Assembly: GCA_023425865.1 (NCBI GenBank)
Contig: JAFABV010000026.1
Coordinates: forward strand, 1 to 64,000
Direction of reading: 5' to 3'
DNA: 64,000 nucleotides
Source: Bacteroidota bacterium
GTDB lineage: Bacteria > Bacteroidota > Bacteroidia > Bacteroidales > Bacteroidaceae
Position numbers and translations under genes: made by a program. Below the pieces are notes generated by a model that saw nothing but the letters and a program-made list of their open reading frames with translations, was not told where the DNA came from and did not search any database. This document shows, piece after piece, positions 16,923-26,103 of this stretch (position 1 is its first letter; each line of letters opens with the position of its first letter).

Positions 16923-18218
16923 TCAGCAAGAGCCCTTTTGTGTCATAATATTGAGTACCATGTCATCGGTGGCACTCATGGCCTCCTTGCCAATGCTGGT
17001 AAGATTGTGGATGCTGCGATCTACATTGTTGTCGATGATGCCTTCGGCAGCTGTGACATGCTTGCCCTCGCGCGCTAACAGGGCAGAGAGGATGGCGGTG
17101 CTCACGCCAGAACTGATCTTCAGGGCGCAACTGGGTTTGGCTCCATCGCAGATCATGCCAGTGAGGTTGGCTATCATGTTGTTCACCGCATGACAGCAGT
17201 CATCGTATGCGCCGCCCATGAGATAGACGATGCCGCAACTTGAGCCGATGCTTGCCACCACGCAGCCGCAGAGGGCAGAGAGCTTGCCCAAGCTCTGTTT
17301 GATATAGATGGCCGTGAGGTGGGAGAGCGTTAGGGCGCGGACGAGCTCTTCCTCCGTGTTTTCGTTCTCCTGTGCAAACACCGCCACGGGATTGGTGGCG
17401 CAGATACCCTGATTGCCCGAGCCTGAGTTGGCCATCACGGGAATCATGGCTCCGCCCATACGGGCATCGCATGCCAAGGCCGTTTCAGAGATGATATGCG
17501 AGAAGATGGTGTTCCCGAAGATACCATGACTCAGTGGACGGTCGATGGTCTTGCCCAAGCAGTGACCGTAGTTACCCTTGCGGCTTTCTTCTGCCGCGCG
17601 AATGTTATAGTCACGGGTTTGCAGGATAAAGCTCAGGTCTGCCATCGGTGTTGTCGTGGCAAACTCCCACACGGTTTTGAAGTTGAGGGCAATGTCTTGG
17701 TGCTCATGGTCGCCGCCAAGAGTATTCCGTTGGTCGGTGACGACTTGTCCGTCGACCTCTTCGTAGACAAAGTTTGTGTGAGCGCCGGCAATGATGGCCG
17801 TGGCCTTCTTGCCATTACCCTCACAGACGACTTCGATGTAGAGCTTCTTTGTAATGCCTTGTTTGAGTTGTATTCCGATGTGGCGACTGTCGCGTGTGTA
17901 GGCCTTTGCCTCTTCGAGCGACTCTGGGGTAAGGTCTTTGATCACCTCCAACTGGTATTCGCTCTTGCCTATGAGCGCGCCTAAGGCTATGGCAATGGGC
18001 AGTCCGATCATGCCGGTACCGGGTATTCCCACACCCATGGCATTCTTCAGGATGTTGGCACTGAGTAGAGCGGTAATCTTTTCCGGGCGTGAGCCTAACA
18101 ATTCGGTGGCTCGTGCCGTGCATAATGCCACCGCCATAGGCTCTGTACAGCCCACAGCAGGCACTACTTCACGGTGAATAAGAGCAAGGATTTGCTCGCG
18201 GACAGTCTTCTCTAACAT
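16923..18218 (-). CDS. UPF0597 / L-cysteine desulfidase-type protein
   Basis: The start at 18218 (MLEKTVREQI) is preferred; the open frame continues upstream only through low-complexity sequence and a terminator. The 431-residue product has the family signatures PAVGCTEP near the N-terminus and NSGSGNQGICATNPV in the middle, plus glycine-rich C-terminal segments. The family (YhaM/CdsB) is related to the alpha domain of iron-sulfur L-serine dehydratases, and members degrade L-cysteine to sulfide, ammonia and pyruvate. The conserved cysteines fit a [4Fe-4S] cluster. It lies downstream of dsbD behind a terminator. Substrate (cysteine versus serine) is unproven. Confidence 0.8.
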   Translation of the reverse strand: MLEKTVREQILALIHREVVPAVGCTEPMAVALCTARATELLGSRPEKITALLSANILKNAMGVGIPGTGMIGLPIAIALGALIGKSEYQLEVIKDLTPESLEEAKAYTRDSRHIGIQLKQGITKKLYIEVVCEGNGKKATAIIAGAHTNFVYEEVDGQVVTDQRNTLGGDHEHQDIALNFKTVWEFATTTPMADLSFILQTRDYNIRAAEESRKGNYGHCLGKTIDRPLSHGIFGNTIFSHIISETALACDARMGGAMIPVMANSGSGNQGICATNPVAVFAQENENTEEELVRALTLSHLTAIYIKQSLGKLSALCGCVVASIGSSCGIVYLMGGAYDDCCHAVNNMIANLTGMICDGAKPSCALKISSGVSTAILSALLAREGKHVTAAEGIIDNNVDRSIHNLTSIGKEAMSATDDMVLNIMTQKGSC

Positions 18219-18314
18219 AATATGGTGTTTATCGTAGGGTTTAGGGTAACACTGGATAATGGTATCATGGATGGCATGAAATGAAATGCTGTTGCAGCAC
18301 CGATATAGAAAACG

Positions 18315-18350
18315 CTTCCCCCTGTACGGCCTGTGGTCGGCAGGGGGAAG
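18315..18350 (-). terminator. Terminator downstream of dsbD
   Basis: A perfect 10-bp stem (CTTCCCCCTG at 18315-18324 with its complement at 18341-18350) begins a few bases past the dsbD stop and is followed on the minus strand by CGTTTTCT. Confidence 0.7.
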
Positions 18351-18355
18351 TGTCA

Positions 18356-20425
18356 TTATTTCTTGTAAGCGTCAAGTCCTTTGTTGAGGAACTCTAAGTA
18401 AGCGGGCACATCCTCCTTGTAGCTGTATGAGCCCGTGAGCGGATTGCCTTCGTTGTCGAGAGCCACGTAGAATGGCTGGGCGTTGGCGCCAAATTTCTCT
18501 GCCTGCAGATAGCTCCATTTGTCGCCAATGGTGCGCAGGGTGCGCTTTTCTCCGTTGAACATCACCTCGATAGGTTCAGGCAAGCGGGTCTTGTCGTCTA
18601 CATACAATGAGATGAGTACATAGTCTTTCTCCAATTTGCTGGCCACGGCAGGGTCTGTCCATACTGATGCCTCCATCTTTCGGCAGTTTACGCAGCCAAA
18701 GCCAGTGAAGTCGATGAGCACGGGTTTGCCCTGTGCCTTGGCAGCTGCCATACCTTCTTCATAGTTCTTGTAGTGCGCTTCTACGGTCTTGGTGTTGAGG
18801 TTGAAGTCCTGGGTGTTCATGGGCGGAGCGAAGGCGGAGATGGCCTTGGTGGGAGCGCCCCACAGGCCGGGCACCATATAGATGGCGAAGGCCAACGAGC
18901 AGAGACCCAACACGATGGCAGGTACAGGCATGGGCTTGTGCAGGTCGCCACCCACTTCATCTTCCTGAAACTTCAGCCATCCTACGAGGTAGCAGCCAAG
19001 CGCGGCAAAGATGACAATCCAGAGCGAGAGGAACACCTCACGGTCGAGCAGATGCCAACCGTATGCCAAGTCGGCTACAGAGAAGAACTTCAAAGCGAAA
19101 GCGAGTTCTATAAAACCGAGCACCACCTTGATTTGTGTCATCCACGAGCCACTCTTGGGGCTTTTCTTCATCAGCGTGGGGAACATGGCGAAGAGGGTGA
19201 AAGGTACGGCCAAGGCCAGGGCAAAGCCCAGCATACCCACAGCAGGGCCCACCCAGTTGCCAGACGTGACGGTTTGCACGAGCAGCAGTCCGATGATTGG
19301 GGCCGTGCATGAGAATGACACCAGCACCAATGTGAAGGCCATGAGGAATATGGAGAGCAGGCCGGTGGTGTTGCTGGCCTTGGTATCAACGCTGTTGGCC
19401 CAGCTGTCGGGCAACTTGATTTCAAACCAGCCGAAGAAACTCAAGGCAAAGACCACTAACAGCGCAAAGAGAAAGACATTAAACACCGCGTTGGTAGAAA
19501 GGGCATTGAGTGTGCTGGGACCAAAGATGGCTGTCACTCCAATTCCTAACACTAAGTAGATCACCACAATGGAGATGCCATAGGTGATGGCATCGCGAAT
19601 ACCTTTCTTGCGGTCGTCCTTGGCTTGCTTCAGAAAGAAGCTCACTGTCATGGGGATAATAGGCCATATACAGGGCATGACCAATGCCAACAAGCCGCCC
19701 ACAATACCCATGAAGAATATGTACCACAGTGAGTTGTTGGCAATGTCGTTGGTTCCTCCAAACTGTTGCAGTTGCTTGATAACAGGCTTCCACAGCGCGT
19801 TGGTGTCGATAGGAGTGGCGGCAGCCAGGGCGGCCTGAGCCTGGGACGCAGAGTCGGCAGCCACCTGTGCCAACGAGTCTTCATTGGGCATTTTGATGGT
19901 GGTTGTCATTGCAATGTCTGTCGCGGCCTTGTCGGCGGCAGGCTCTTCAATTTTCTTTGCCTCTTCCACGGCTGGGCTCTTGCCCGACTTCTTGAAGTCT
20001 ACACTTGTCGGCGGCAAACAGCTTTCATCGTTGCAGGCGCCATATTCCAAGTAGGCGTCAATGGTGTAATTGGGCTTGGTGAACTTTATCTTCTGTACAA
20101 ACTGCACGCTATTCTCAAAGTAGCGCAGGTTCATCTCGAAGATTTTGTCGAAGTTGTTGATCTCATGGCCTACAGGTTTGAGCTTGCCTACCAGCTCTAC
20201 GCCATCGAGTTTGTTGACATTGAATGTTGCCGAGATGGGGCCGTCGGCTCCCAGGCCTGTAGAATAGACATGCCATCCTTTGTCAATCTTGCCTGAAAAT
20301 ACAATTTCTCCTTCAGCTGTATTGCCTGTCTTGAGTTGCGTGGTAAACTTCACAGGGTTTAGCATCTGAGCTTGGGCCAGCATGGTGATAAGCACCAGCA
20401 GGGCGATGGTCATTGCTTTTTTCAT
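18356..20425 (-). CDS. dsbD: Thiol:disulfide interchange protein DsbD
   Basis: The 689-residue protein has a signal peptide (1-19) and an N-terminal periplasmic domain with the redox pair Cys131/Cys136 (YGACNDESC). A polyalanine/acidic linker, a block of eight or so transmembrane helices (about 235-545) containing MPCIWPIIP and SFSCTAP, and a C-terminal thioredoxin domain with GFGCVNC complete it. All three cysteine pairs needed to pass electrons from cytoplasmic thioredoxin to periplasmic partners are present. A purine-rich AAGGAG lies about 12 bases before the ATG, an unusually good ribosome site for this group. The gene ends in a terminator. Confidence 0.92.
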   Translation of the reverse strand: MKKAMTIALLVLITMLAQAQMLNPVKFTTQLKTGNTAEGEIVFSGKIDKGWHVYSTGLGADGPISATFNVNKLDGVELVGKLKPVGHEINNFDKIFEMNLRYFENSVQFVQKIKFTKPNYTIDAYLEYGACNDESCLPPTSVDFKKSGKSPAVEEAKKIEEPAADKAATDIAMTTTIKMPNEDSLAQVAADSASQAQAALAAATPIDTNALWKPVIKQLQQFGGTNDIANNSLWYIFFMGIVGGLLALVMPCIWPIIPMTVSFFLKQAKDDRKKGIRDAITYGISIVVIYLVLGIGVTAIFGPSTLNALSTNAVFNVFLFALLVVFALSFFGWFEIKLPDSWANSVDTKASNTTGLLSIFLMAFTLVLVSFSCTAPIIGLLLVQTVTSGNWVGPAVGMLGFALALAVPFTLFAMFPTLMKKSPKSGSWMTQIKVVLGFIELAFALKFFSVADLAYGWHLLDREVFLSLWIVIFAALGCYLVGWLKFQEDEVGGDLHKPMPVPAIVLGLCSLAFAIYMVPGLWGAPTKAISAFAPPMNTQDFNLNTKTVEAHYKNYEEGMAAAKAQGKPVLIDFTGFGCVNCRKMEASVWTDPAVASKLEKDYVLISLYVDDKTRLPEPIEVMFNGEKRTLRTIGDKWSYLQAEKFGANAQPFYVALDNEGNPLTGSYSYKEDVPAYLEFLNKGLDAYKK

Positions 20426-20648
20426 CTATCTTATTTCTCCTTATCTGTATTGGTGTGATTACTGAACAACAAAGGTTGATATGAATATATTATGTAGAAT
20501 AAATACGTTTTATAGCACTTTAAGGTTACTCGGCAGAAACGTAATTAATGGTTTTTAACCGTATAGGGCAATAATTGGCATCGTCATGGTCATTGTCAGC
20601 AAGACCATAAACATGCTGATGGGCTATGCCGGAATACCGATATGGATA

Positions 20649-20689
20649 GTTTCCCCGGCTTCATAGGTTTAGGCCGTAGCCGGGGAAAC
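20649..20689 (-). terminator. Terminator downstream of metG
   Basis: A perfect 12-bp stem (GTTTCCCCGGCT at 20649-20660 with its complement at 20678-20689) starts 9 bases past the metG stop. The following T-tract is short. Confidence 0.65.
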
Positions 20690-20697
20690 ATACCATA

Positions 20698-22773
20698 TTA
20701 TCCCACCTCGGAGCCAGGCATCACCTGCCCGAGTGTTGTCGTGACAGACAGTGAGTCGTCGTAGTTGACAGCCGAGAGGATCATCCCCTGACTCTCGATG
20801 CCCATCATCTTGCGTGGTGCGAGGTTGGCGATGAACAGGATGTCTTTGCCCACCAACTGCTCGGGCTCGTAAAATTTGGCTATGCCAGAGAGAATGGTGC
20901 GGTCGGTACCGCTGCCGTCGTCGATAGTAAACTGCAACAGCTTATTGCTCTTCTTCACCTTTTCACAAGCCTTGATGTGTCCTACGCGGATGTCGAGCTT
21001 CTCAAAGTCAGCGAAGTCGATATTCTCTTTGATAGGTTTAGCCTTGTAGTCCTTGGCGGCTTCAGCGGCCTCGTTGGCTTTCTTGGTAGCTTCGAGCTTG
21101 TCGAGCTGTGCTTGAATGGCATCGTCCTCAATCTTCTCGAAGAGCAGATGCGGCTCAGCGAGCTGGTCGCCAGCCTTCAGCAGTTCAGTGCTTCCCAACT
21201 CTGCCCAATCGAAAGTCTTCATGCCAATCATGTCGCGCAGGCTCTGGCTGCTGAAGGGCAGGAAAGGCTCAAAGGCAATGGCAAGGTTGGCAACGAGTTG
21301 CAAAGAGATATAGAGGATGGTCTCTACGCGCTTCGGGTCGGTCTTCCATACCTTCCAGGGCTCACACTCGGTGATGTAGCGATTGCCGATGCGTGCCAGG
21401 TTCATGGCCTCTTTCTGTGCCTCGCGGAACTTAAAGGCATCGAGATATTGCTCCACCTTCTCTTTTACGTCCTTGAAGTCGGCAATGGTCTGGCGGTCTA
21501 CCTCCTGCAGTTCGCCGCAGGCAGGCACCACGCCGTCCCAGTATTTCTTGGTGAGTTGCAGGGCACGGTTTACGAAGTTGCCGTATATGGCTACCAACTC
21601 AGAGTTATTGCGCTCCTGAAAATCCTTCCAGGTGAAGTTGTTGTCCTTGGTCTCCGGCGCGTTGGCAGTGAGCACATAGCGTAGCACATCCTGCTTGCCC
21701 GGGAAGTCCACAAGATATTCGTGCAACCAAACAGCCCAGTTGCGTGATGTCGATATTTTGTCGTTCTCCAGATTCAGGAACTCGTTGGCGGGCACGTTAT
21801 CGGGCAGGATATAGTTGCCATGCGCCTTGAGCATCGTCGGGAAGATAATGCAGTGGAACACGATGTTGTCTTTGCCAATGAAGTGCACCAGCCGTGTGTC
21901 CTCGTCTTGCCACCATTTCTGCCAGCTGCCCCAACGCTTGGGCTCATTGTCGCATAGCTCTTTGGTGTTGGAGATATATCCGATAGGCGCGTCAAACCAC
22001 ACGTAGAGCACCTTGCCCTCGGCACCCTCTACGGGCACAGGGATTCCCCAGTCGAGGTCGCGCGTCATGGCGCGTGGCTGTAGGTCCATGTCGAGCCAGC
22101 TTTTGCACTGGCCGTAGACGTTCGAGCGCCACTCCTTGTGGTCGTTGAGAATCCATTGCTTCAGCCACTCCTGATAGTTGTTCAGGGGAAGGTACCAGTT
22201 CTTGGTGGCTTTCACCACAGGTTTTGAGCCGCTGATGGTGGAGTGGGGGTCAATAAGCTCCATGGGGCTGAGGTCAGAGCCGCACTTCTCACACTGGTCA
22301 CCGTAGGCGTTGGGATTGCCGCAATGAGGGCATGTGCCCATTACATAGCGGTCGGCCAAAAACTGCTTGGCCTCCTCGTCATAGAGTTGCTCGGTCTCTT
22401 TCTCTACCAACATACCCTTGTCGTAGAGCGTCTTGAAGAAGTCTGAGGCAAACTGGTGGTGTATCTTAGACGTGGTACGGCTGTAGATGTCGAATGACAC
22501 ACCGAACTCTTCAAACGAGTCTTTGATCATCTTGTGATAACGGTCGCAAACATCCTGTGGCGTAAGTCCTTCCTTGCGGGCACGGATGGTAATGGGTACG
22601 CCGTGCTCATCGCTTCCGCCGATGAACATCACCTCCTGCTTCTTCAGGCGCAGGTAGCGCACGTAGATGTCGGCAGGCACATATACACCAGCCAAATGAC
22701 CAATATGCACACCACCGTTCGCGTAGGGCAGGGCCGCAGTGACGGTGGTACGCTTAAATTTCTTTTCTTCCAT
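20698..22773 (-). CDS. metG: Methionyl-tRNA synthetase
   Basis: The 691-residue enzyme charges tRNA-Met. Seen: the HIGH motif in [10 protein letters not shown] near the N-terminus, the zinc knuckle CPHC...CEKC (about 144-163), the KMSKS-equivalent DKISTSRN, the anticodon-binding helical domain, and a C-terminal EMAP/Trbp111-like tRNA-binding domain (about 590-691, KLDIRVGHI). Length and domain order match the long bacterial form. It stands alone with its own promoter box upstream and a hairpin downstream. Confidence 0.97.
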   Translation of the reverse strand: MEEKKFKRTTVTAALPYANGGVHIGHLAGVYVPADIYVRYLRLKKQEVMFIGGSDEHGVPITIRARKEGLTPQDVCDRYHKMIKDSFEEFGVSFDIYSRTTSKIHHQFASDFFKTLYDKGMLVEKETEQLYDEEAKQFLADRYVMGTCPHCGNPNAYGDQCEKCGSDLSPMELIDPHSTISGSKPVVKATKNWYLPLNNYQEWLKQWILNDHKEWRSNVYGQCKSWLDMDLQPRAMTRDLDWGIPVPVEGAEGKVLYVWFDAPIGYISNTKELCDNEPKRWGSWQKWWQDEDTRLVHFIGKDNIVFHCIIFPTMLKAHGNYILPDNVPANEFLNLENDKISTSRNWAVWLHEYLVDFPGKQDVLRYVLTANAPETKDNNFTWKDFQERNNSELVAIYGNFVNRALQLTKKYWDGVVPACGELQEVDRQTIADFKDVKEKVEQYLDAFKFREAQKEAMNLARIGNRYITECEPWKVWKTDPKRVETILYISLQLVANLAIAFEPFLPFSSQSLRDMIGMKTFDWAELGSTELLKAGDQLAEPHLLFEKIEDDAIQAQLDKLEATKKANEAAEAAKDYKAKPIKENIDFADFEKLDIRVGHIKACEKVKKSNKLLQFTIDDGSGTDRTILSGIAKFYEPEQLVGKDILFIANLAPRKMMGIESQGMILSAVNYDDSLSVTTTLGQVMPGSEVG

Positions 22774-22803
22774 CTAATGATACCTATTTTATTATATTAG
22801 GTG

Positions 22804-22811
22804 CAAATTTA
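22804..22811 (-). promoter_or_regulatory. TAnnTTTG promoter box of metG
   Basis: TAAATTTG on the minus strand lies 30 bases before the metG start. The -33 element is not clear. Confidence 0.5.
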
Positions 22812-22933
22812 CGTAATTTTATTGGTAAACATACACGTCGCTTTCATAATTTTGCCCAAGCGTGCCCAATCCTCCCATCTGCCGGGGCTGCTCATGTTCT
22901 GTCAGCGTTGTGGCCATACTGGCTCGCCGGTGT

Positions 22934-24484
22934 TCATGCAATCTCCCACCCGTCGATGCACCTTTTGTTGAGTGAGAAGTTCACGCCGATGCGGTACAGG
23001 CGGCGCTTGTCGAGTGCGAAAGGCTTGTCGTAGCCCTTTTCCTCGATTTGTCGCAAGGCCTGCTGCGGGCTCCCGTCGAGCTTGAACTCTATGATGTAGA
23101 TAAAGTCGTTGGTCTTGATGACCATGTCCATGCGGCTGTCGCTGGTGGCCCTTTCCACCTCGGTGTAGAACCCCATCATCCTCATCACCAGGTAAAAGGC
23201 ATTCTGGAAGTAGAGCTCGGCATCGCCCACGATGCGGTAGTCGGTGTCGGCCAGCATCGTTGCCATGCGCTGCATGAACTGCTCGGGCTGTCCGGTACGA
23301 ACGTCCTGCACAAACCGGGCGATGCTGAATGTGCTCTCCCCCTGTTGCACGTGGGTATAGAAGGGCAGCAGGTAGCGCAGGAATCCTTCCTCCACCTCTT
23401 GGTTGGGGAAGCCCAGGCGGTAGAGTTCGAACTCTTCGTCATAGCTCTTGATGGTGAGATACCCGCTTTGGTAGATCACCGGGATGGGATTCTTCGACAC
23501 CGAGTCGATGCTGTTGAGAAACTCGGCCGACACCTGCTCCTCGGTGAGGTTGGGCAGGGCATAGTGGTCTTGCTTGAGCAGTTCCACGAGGTAGGTGGGC
23601 GTGCCGGTCTCAAACCAGTAGCTCCCGAACTTCAGTGTGGCCATGGTGCTGAGCAGGCTGAAGGGATTATAGATGCCCATACCGTTCTCCACGAAATGGT
23701 ATCCGTCGTATCGTGCCCTGAGCTTCTCGCAGGCCTCGTCGTAGGTCAAGCGGTTTTTCTCGGCCAGTCGGTGCAAGGTATCGTCGAAATAGGTATGTAT
23801 CTCCTCCTCGGTCATGCCGCAGATGTCTTGGTAGCGCTCGTCCATCGAGAGGTCGAAGAGATTGTTGAGGTCGGAGAATACGCTCACCTTGCCAAACTTG
23901 GTGACACCCGTCAGGAATCCGAAGCGGATGTACCTGTCCTGTGTCTTGAGCACCGAATAGAAGGCCTTGAGCGTGGCTCGGTACTCGGCTTGTAGCTCCT
24001 CGTTGCCGATGGCCTGCAGCAACGGCTTGTCGTACTCGTCTACGAGGATGACCACACGCTGCCCCGACTGCTCGCAGGCACGTTGTATCACTCCCGCGAA
24101 GCGTAGCGACAGTGTGGCTTCCTTCACGTTCCGACCGTAACGATCTTCCCAGTAAGAAACGTTAACATCCAGTATCTGTTGCAGGCTCTCGGGGGTGTCG
24201 TATTTCTGGATGTTCAGGTCGAGGTGCAACACGGGATGTACCGTCCACTCTTTCTCGAGCTGCTCGATGGCCAGCCCTTTGAAGATCTCCCGTTGCCCGT
24301 TGAAGTAAGCCTCCAGCGTAGAGATGAGCAAACTCTTGCCGAAGCGGCGTGGGCGGCTGAGGAGATAATAGTTTCCCTCGCTGGCCAATTTGTAGACCAG
24401 TGCTGTCTTGTCGACATACACAAAGTGTTCCTTGCGTATCTTCTCGAAGTTTTGTATTCCGATGGGGTACTTCAGCTGTTCCAT
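22934..24484 (-). CDS. AAA-ATPase-like / PD-(D/E)XK nuclease-domain protein
   Basis: The 516-residue protein begins with the typical YPIGIQNFEKIRKE...YVDKT of the AAA-ATPase_like family. A degenerate P-loop (SRPRRFGKSLL, residues about 43-53) and a Walker-B-like VVILVDEYDKPL follow. The C-terminal quarter holds a PD-(D/E)XK-type core (MDMVIKTND then IIEFKLDG). Such proteins are abundant and often multicopy in Bacteroidales; their biological role is not established. It follows mutY by 77 bases on the same strand, so it may be read with fur-mutY. No signal peptide or membrane segment. A genuine nuclease activity is inference. Confidence 0.8.
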   Translation of the reverse strand: MEQLKYPIGIQNFEKIRKEHFVYVDKTALVYKLASEGNYYLLSRPRRFGKSLLISTLEAYFNGQREIFKGLAIEQLEKEWTVHPVLHLDLNIQKYDTPESLQQILDVNVSYWEDRYGRNVKEATLSLRFAGVIQRACEQSGQRVVILVDEYDKPLLQAIGNEELQAEYRATLKAFYSVLKTQDRYIRFGFLTGVTKFGKVSVFSDLNNLFDLSMDERYQDICGMTEEEIHTYFDDTLHRLAEKNRLTYDEACEKLRARYDGYHFVENGMGIYNPFSLLSTMATLKFGSYWFETGTPTYLVELLKQDHYALPNLTEEQVSAEFLNSIDSVSKNPIPVIYQSGYLTIKSYDEEFELYRLGFPNQEVEEGFLRYLLPFYTHVQQGESTFSIARFVQDVRTGQPEQFMQRMATMLADTDYRIVGDAELYFQNAFYLVMRMMGFYTEVERATSDSRMDMVIKTNDFIYIIEFKLDGSPQQALRQIEEKGYDKPFALDKRRLYRIGVNFSLNKRCIDGWEIA

Positions 24485-24561
24485 GATGCAACCTTGTTAG
24501 TTGAAAAGATATGCAATAGTTGTTGATTCTCAAAGCCATTGGGCGTTTTTTATCGGCCGCG

Positions 24562-25602
24562 TCATGTCTCCGGGGCCCTGCCTGCGTCGTGGCGGGCCAC
24601 AGCCTCCAGCAGCAGTTCCACGAGCCGCGGCACGGCATAGCGGTCAAGGTCATCTTCGCTCACCCATTGGTAGTCGGCAGGCAGGGGTGGCGGGGTGTTT
24701 GTCTCCAACAAGTAGAAGTCGGCCATGATGATGCGGTGGGTGAGCACATGCTTCACCCCCTGGGCCAGAAGCCGTGCGCCGTCGGGCAGCGGGGCCTGTC
24801 CCTGCTCGTTCTCCGGTTCGATGAGCATTGGCTCCCACAGTCCCTGCCATATATCACCGGCACCGCGTTGGCGCAGAGCCGTGCTGCCATTGCAGCGCAG
24901 GTACACATAACTGAATCTACGCGTCACCACCTTTGTAGTCTTTGTCTTCACGGGCAGCGAGACCGTCAGTCCCTGCCGCAGTGCCTCACAGCTCTCTGCC
25001 AGCGGGCAGGTCATGCACAGCGGTGCCTTGGGTGTACACTGCAGGGCTCCAAAGTCCATGATGGCTTGGTTCAGTCGTCCCGCGTCCTGTCCCCTTGCCA
25101 TGAGGTTAGCCATCTGCTGAAACTCCTTTTTTCCCTCTGTCGAGTTGATGGGCGTGGCAATGCCGTATACACGCGACAACACCCGGTACACGTTGCCGTC
25201 CACGGCCGCCGCCTCGATGCCGAAGGCCAGCGAGGCGATGGCCGCTGCCGTATAGTCGCCCACGCCTTTGAGCCGCCTGATGGCCTCTACGGTATCAGGA
25301 AATTGTCCCAATGCCACAATCTGCCGTGCTGCCGCATGCAGGTTGCGTGCCCTACTGTAGTAACCCAATCCTTGCCACAGTTTCAGCACCTCGTCTTCCG
25401 AGGCCGCCGCCAACTGTTCCACGTTGGGCCATCGCTCCATAAACCGTTGCCAGTAGGCCGTGCCCTGCGCTATGCGCGTCTGCTGCAAGATCACCTCGCT
25501 CAACCAGATGGCATAGGGGTCGCGCGTATACCGCCAAGGCAGGTCGCGCCCGTTGGTGTCATACCATTGCAGCAGCGTATGGGCTAAATATTGTGGGTCC
25601 AT
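24562..25602 (-). CDS. mutY: A/G-specific adenine glycosylase MutY
   Basis: The 346-residue enzyme removes adenine mispaired with 8-oxoguanine. The catalytic Glu is in SEVILQQTRI, the helix-hairpin-helix in LKGVGDYTAAAIASLAFG, and the catalytic Asp in DGNVYRV. The iron-sulfur loop fits C-x6-C-x2-C-x5-C exactly (CTPKAPLCMTCPLAESC). A C-terminal NUDIX-like domain that recognises 8-oxoG follows. It starts 6 bases past the fur-family stop, so repressor and repair gene form an operon, which would tie oxidative-damage repair to a metal or peroxide sensor if that repressor is PerR-like. Confidence 0.95.
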   Translation of the reverse strand: MDPQYLAHTLLQWYDTNGRDLPWRYTRDPYAIWLSEVILQQTRIAQGTAYWQRFMERWPNVEQLAAASEDEVLKLWQGLGYYSRARNLHAAARQIVALGQFPDTVEAIRRLKGVGDYTAAAIASLAFGIEAAAVDGNVYRVLSRVYGIATPINSTEGKKEFQQMANLMARGQDAGRLNQAIMDFGALQCTPKAPLCMTCPLAESCEALRQGLTVSLPVKTKTTKVVTRRFSYVYLRCNGSTALRQRGAGDIWQGLWEPMLIEPENEQGQAPLPDGARLLAQGVKHVLTHRIIMADFYLLETNTPPPLPADYQWVSEDDLDRYAVPRLVELLLEAVARHDAGRAPET

Positions 25603-25608
25603 TGCGTG

Positions 25609-26034
25609 CTACGACTTGTGGTTGCAATGGGGACAGATGCCTCTGATGAGGTAGTTGGTAGAGTGCATGGCATAGCCCTCGGGCACCTCCACCTGCGGCA
25701 CGGGCGTGTCGTAGAGACAATAGATCTCGTGGCATCGCTCGCAATAGAAATGCACGTGCTGGTCTTCATCCTCGTCCTCGTCGTTGCTGTGACACAGTTC
25801 GTACTTCACGCCTCCTTCGCCATCTTCCACGGCATGCACCAGGTGATGCTCCCTGAAGAGCATCAGCGACCTGAATATGCCACTTTTGTCGATGCTCACA
25901 ATGCGTGCCTCCAAGTCGGCTATCGAGCAGGGATGTTCTGCCGCGTCGAGTGCCTTTACCACCACAATGCGGTTGCTCGTAGGTTTGATGCCATGCTGCT
26001 CAAGCAGCTTCACACCTGTTGTTTCGTCTATCAT
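25609..26034 (-). CDS. Fur-family metal-dependent repressor
   Basis: The start at 26034 (MIDETTGVKLLEQHGIKPTSNR) gives a 141-residue protein of normal Fur length; the longer frame adds an unlikely 14 residues. The winged helix (about 10-80) is followed by the dimerisation domain with zinc pairs CERC and CPHC. An acidic run NDEDEDEDQHVHF just before the first pair is longer than usual and could alter metal binding. Fur, Zur and PerR cannot be separated here. It heads an operon with mutY. Its TATTTTTG box is only 5 bases before the ATG, so the mRNA is probably leaderless, and the promoter faces that of the hybrid regulator. Confidence 0.85.
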   Translation of the reverse strand: MIDETTGVKLLEQHGIKPTSNRIVVVKALDAAEHPCSIADLEARIVSIDKSGIFRSLMLFREHHLVHAVEDGEGGVKYELCHSNDEDEDEDQHVHFYCERCHEIYCLYDTPVPQVEVPEGYAMHSTNYLIRGICPHCNHKS

Positions 26035-26039
26035 ACATG

Positions 26040-26047
26040 CAAAAATA
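26040..26047 (-). promoter_or_regulatory. Promoter box of fur-mutY, 5 bases from the ATG
   Basis: TATTTTTG on the minus strand ends 5 bases before the start codon at 26034. This predicts a transcript starting at or next to the ATG. Confidence 0.55.
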
Positions 26048-26090
26048 CAAATTATTCGTCTACATTTCGGTATCAACTATTGTTTTTTGT

Positions 26091-26098
26091 TATCTTTG
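26091..26098 (+). promoter_or_regulatory. Promoter box of the hybrid regulator, 5 bases from the ATG
   Basis: TATCTTTG ends 5 bases before ATG 26104, again predicting a leaderless mRNA. It lies about 45 bases from the divergent fur box. Confidence 0.55.
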
Positions 26099-26103
26099 CA
26101 ACA

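Noticed and set aside
22934..24484. AAA/PD-(D/E)XK protein as a mobile-element or defence gene
   Set aside because: No terminal repeats, integrase, toxin-antitoxin partner or other defence gene adjoins it; it sits in line behind mutY.
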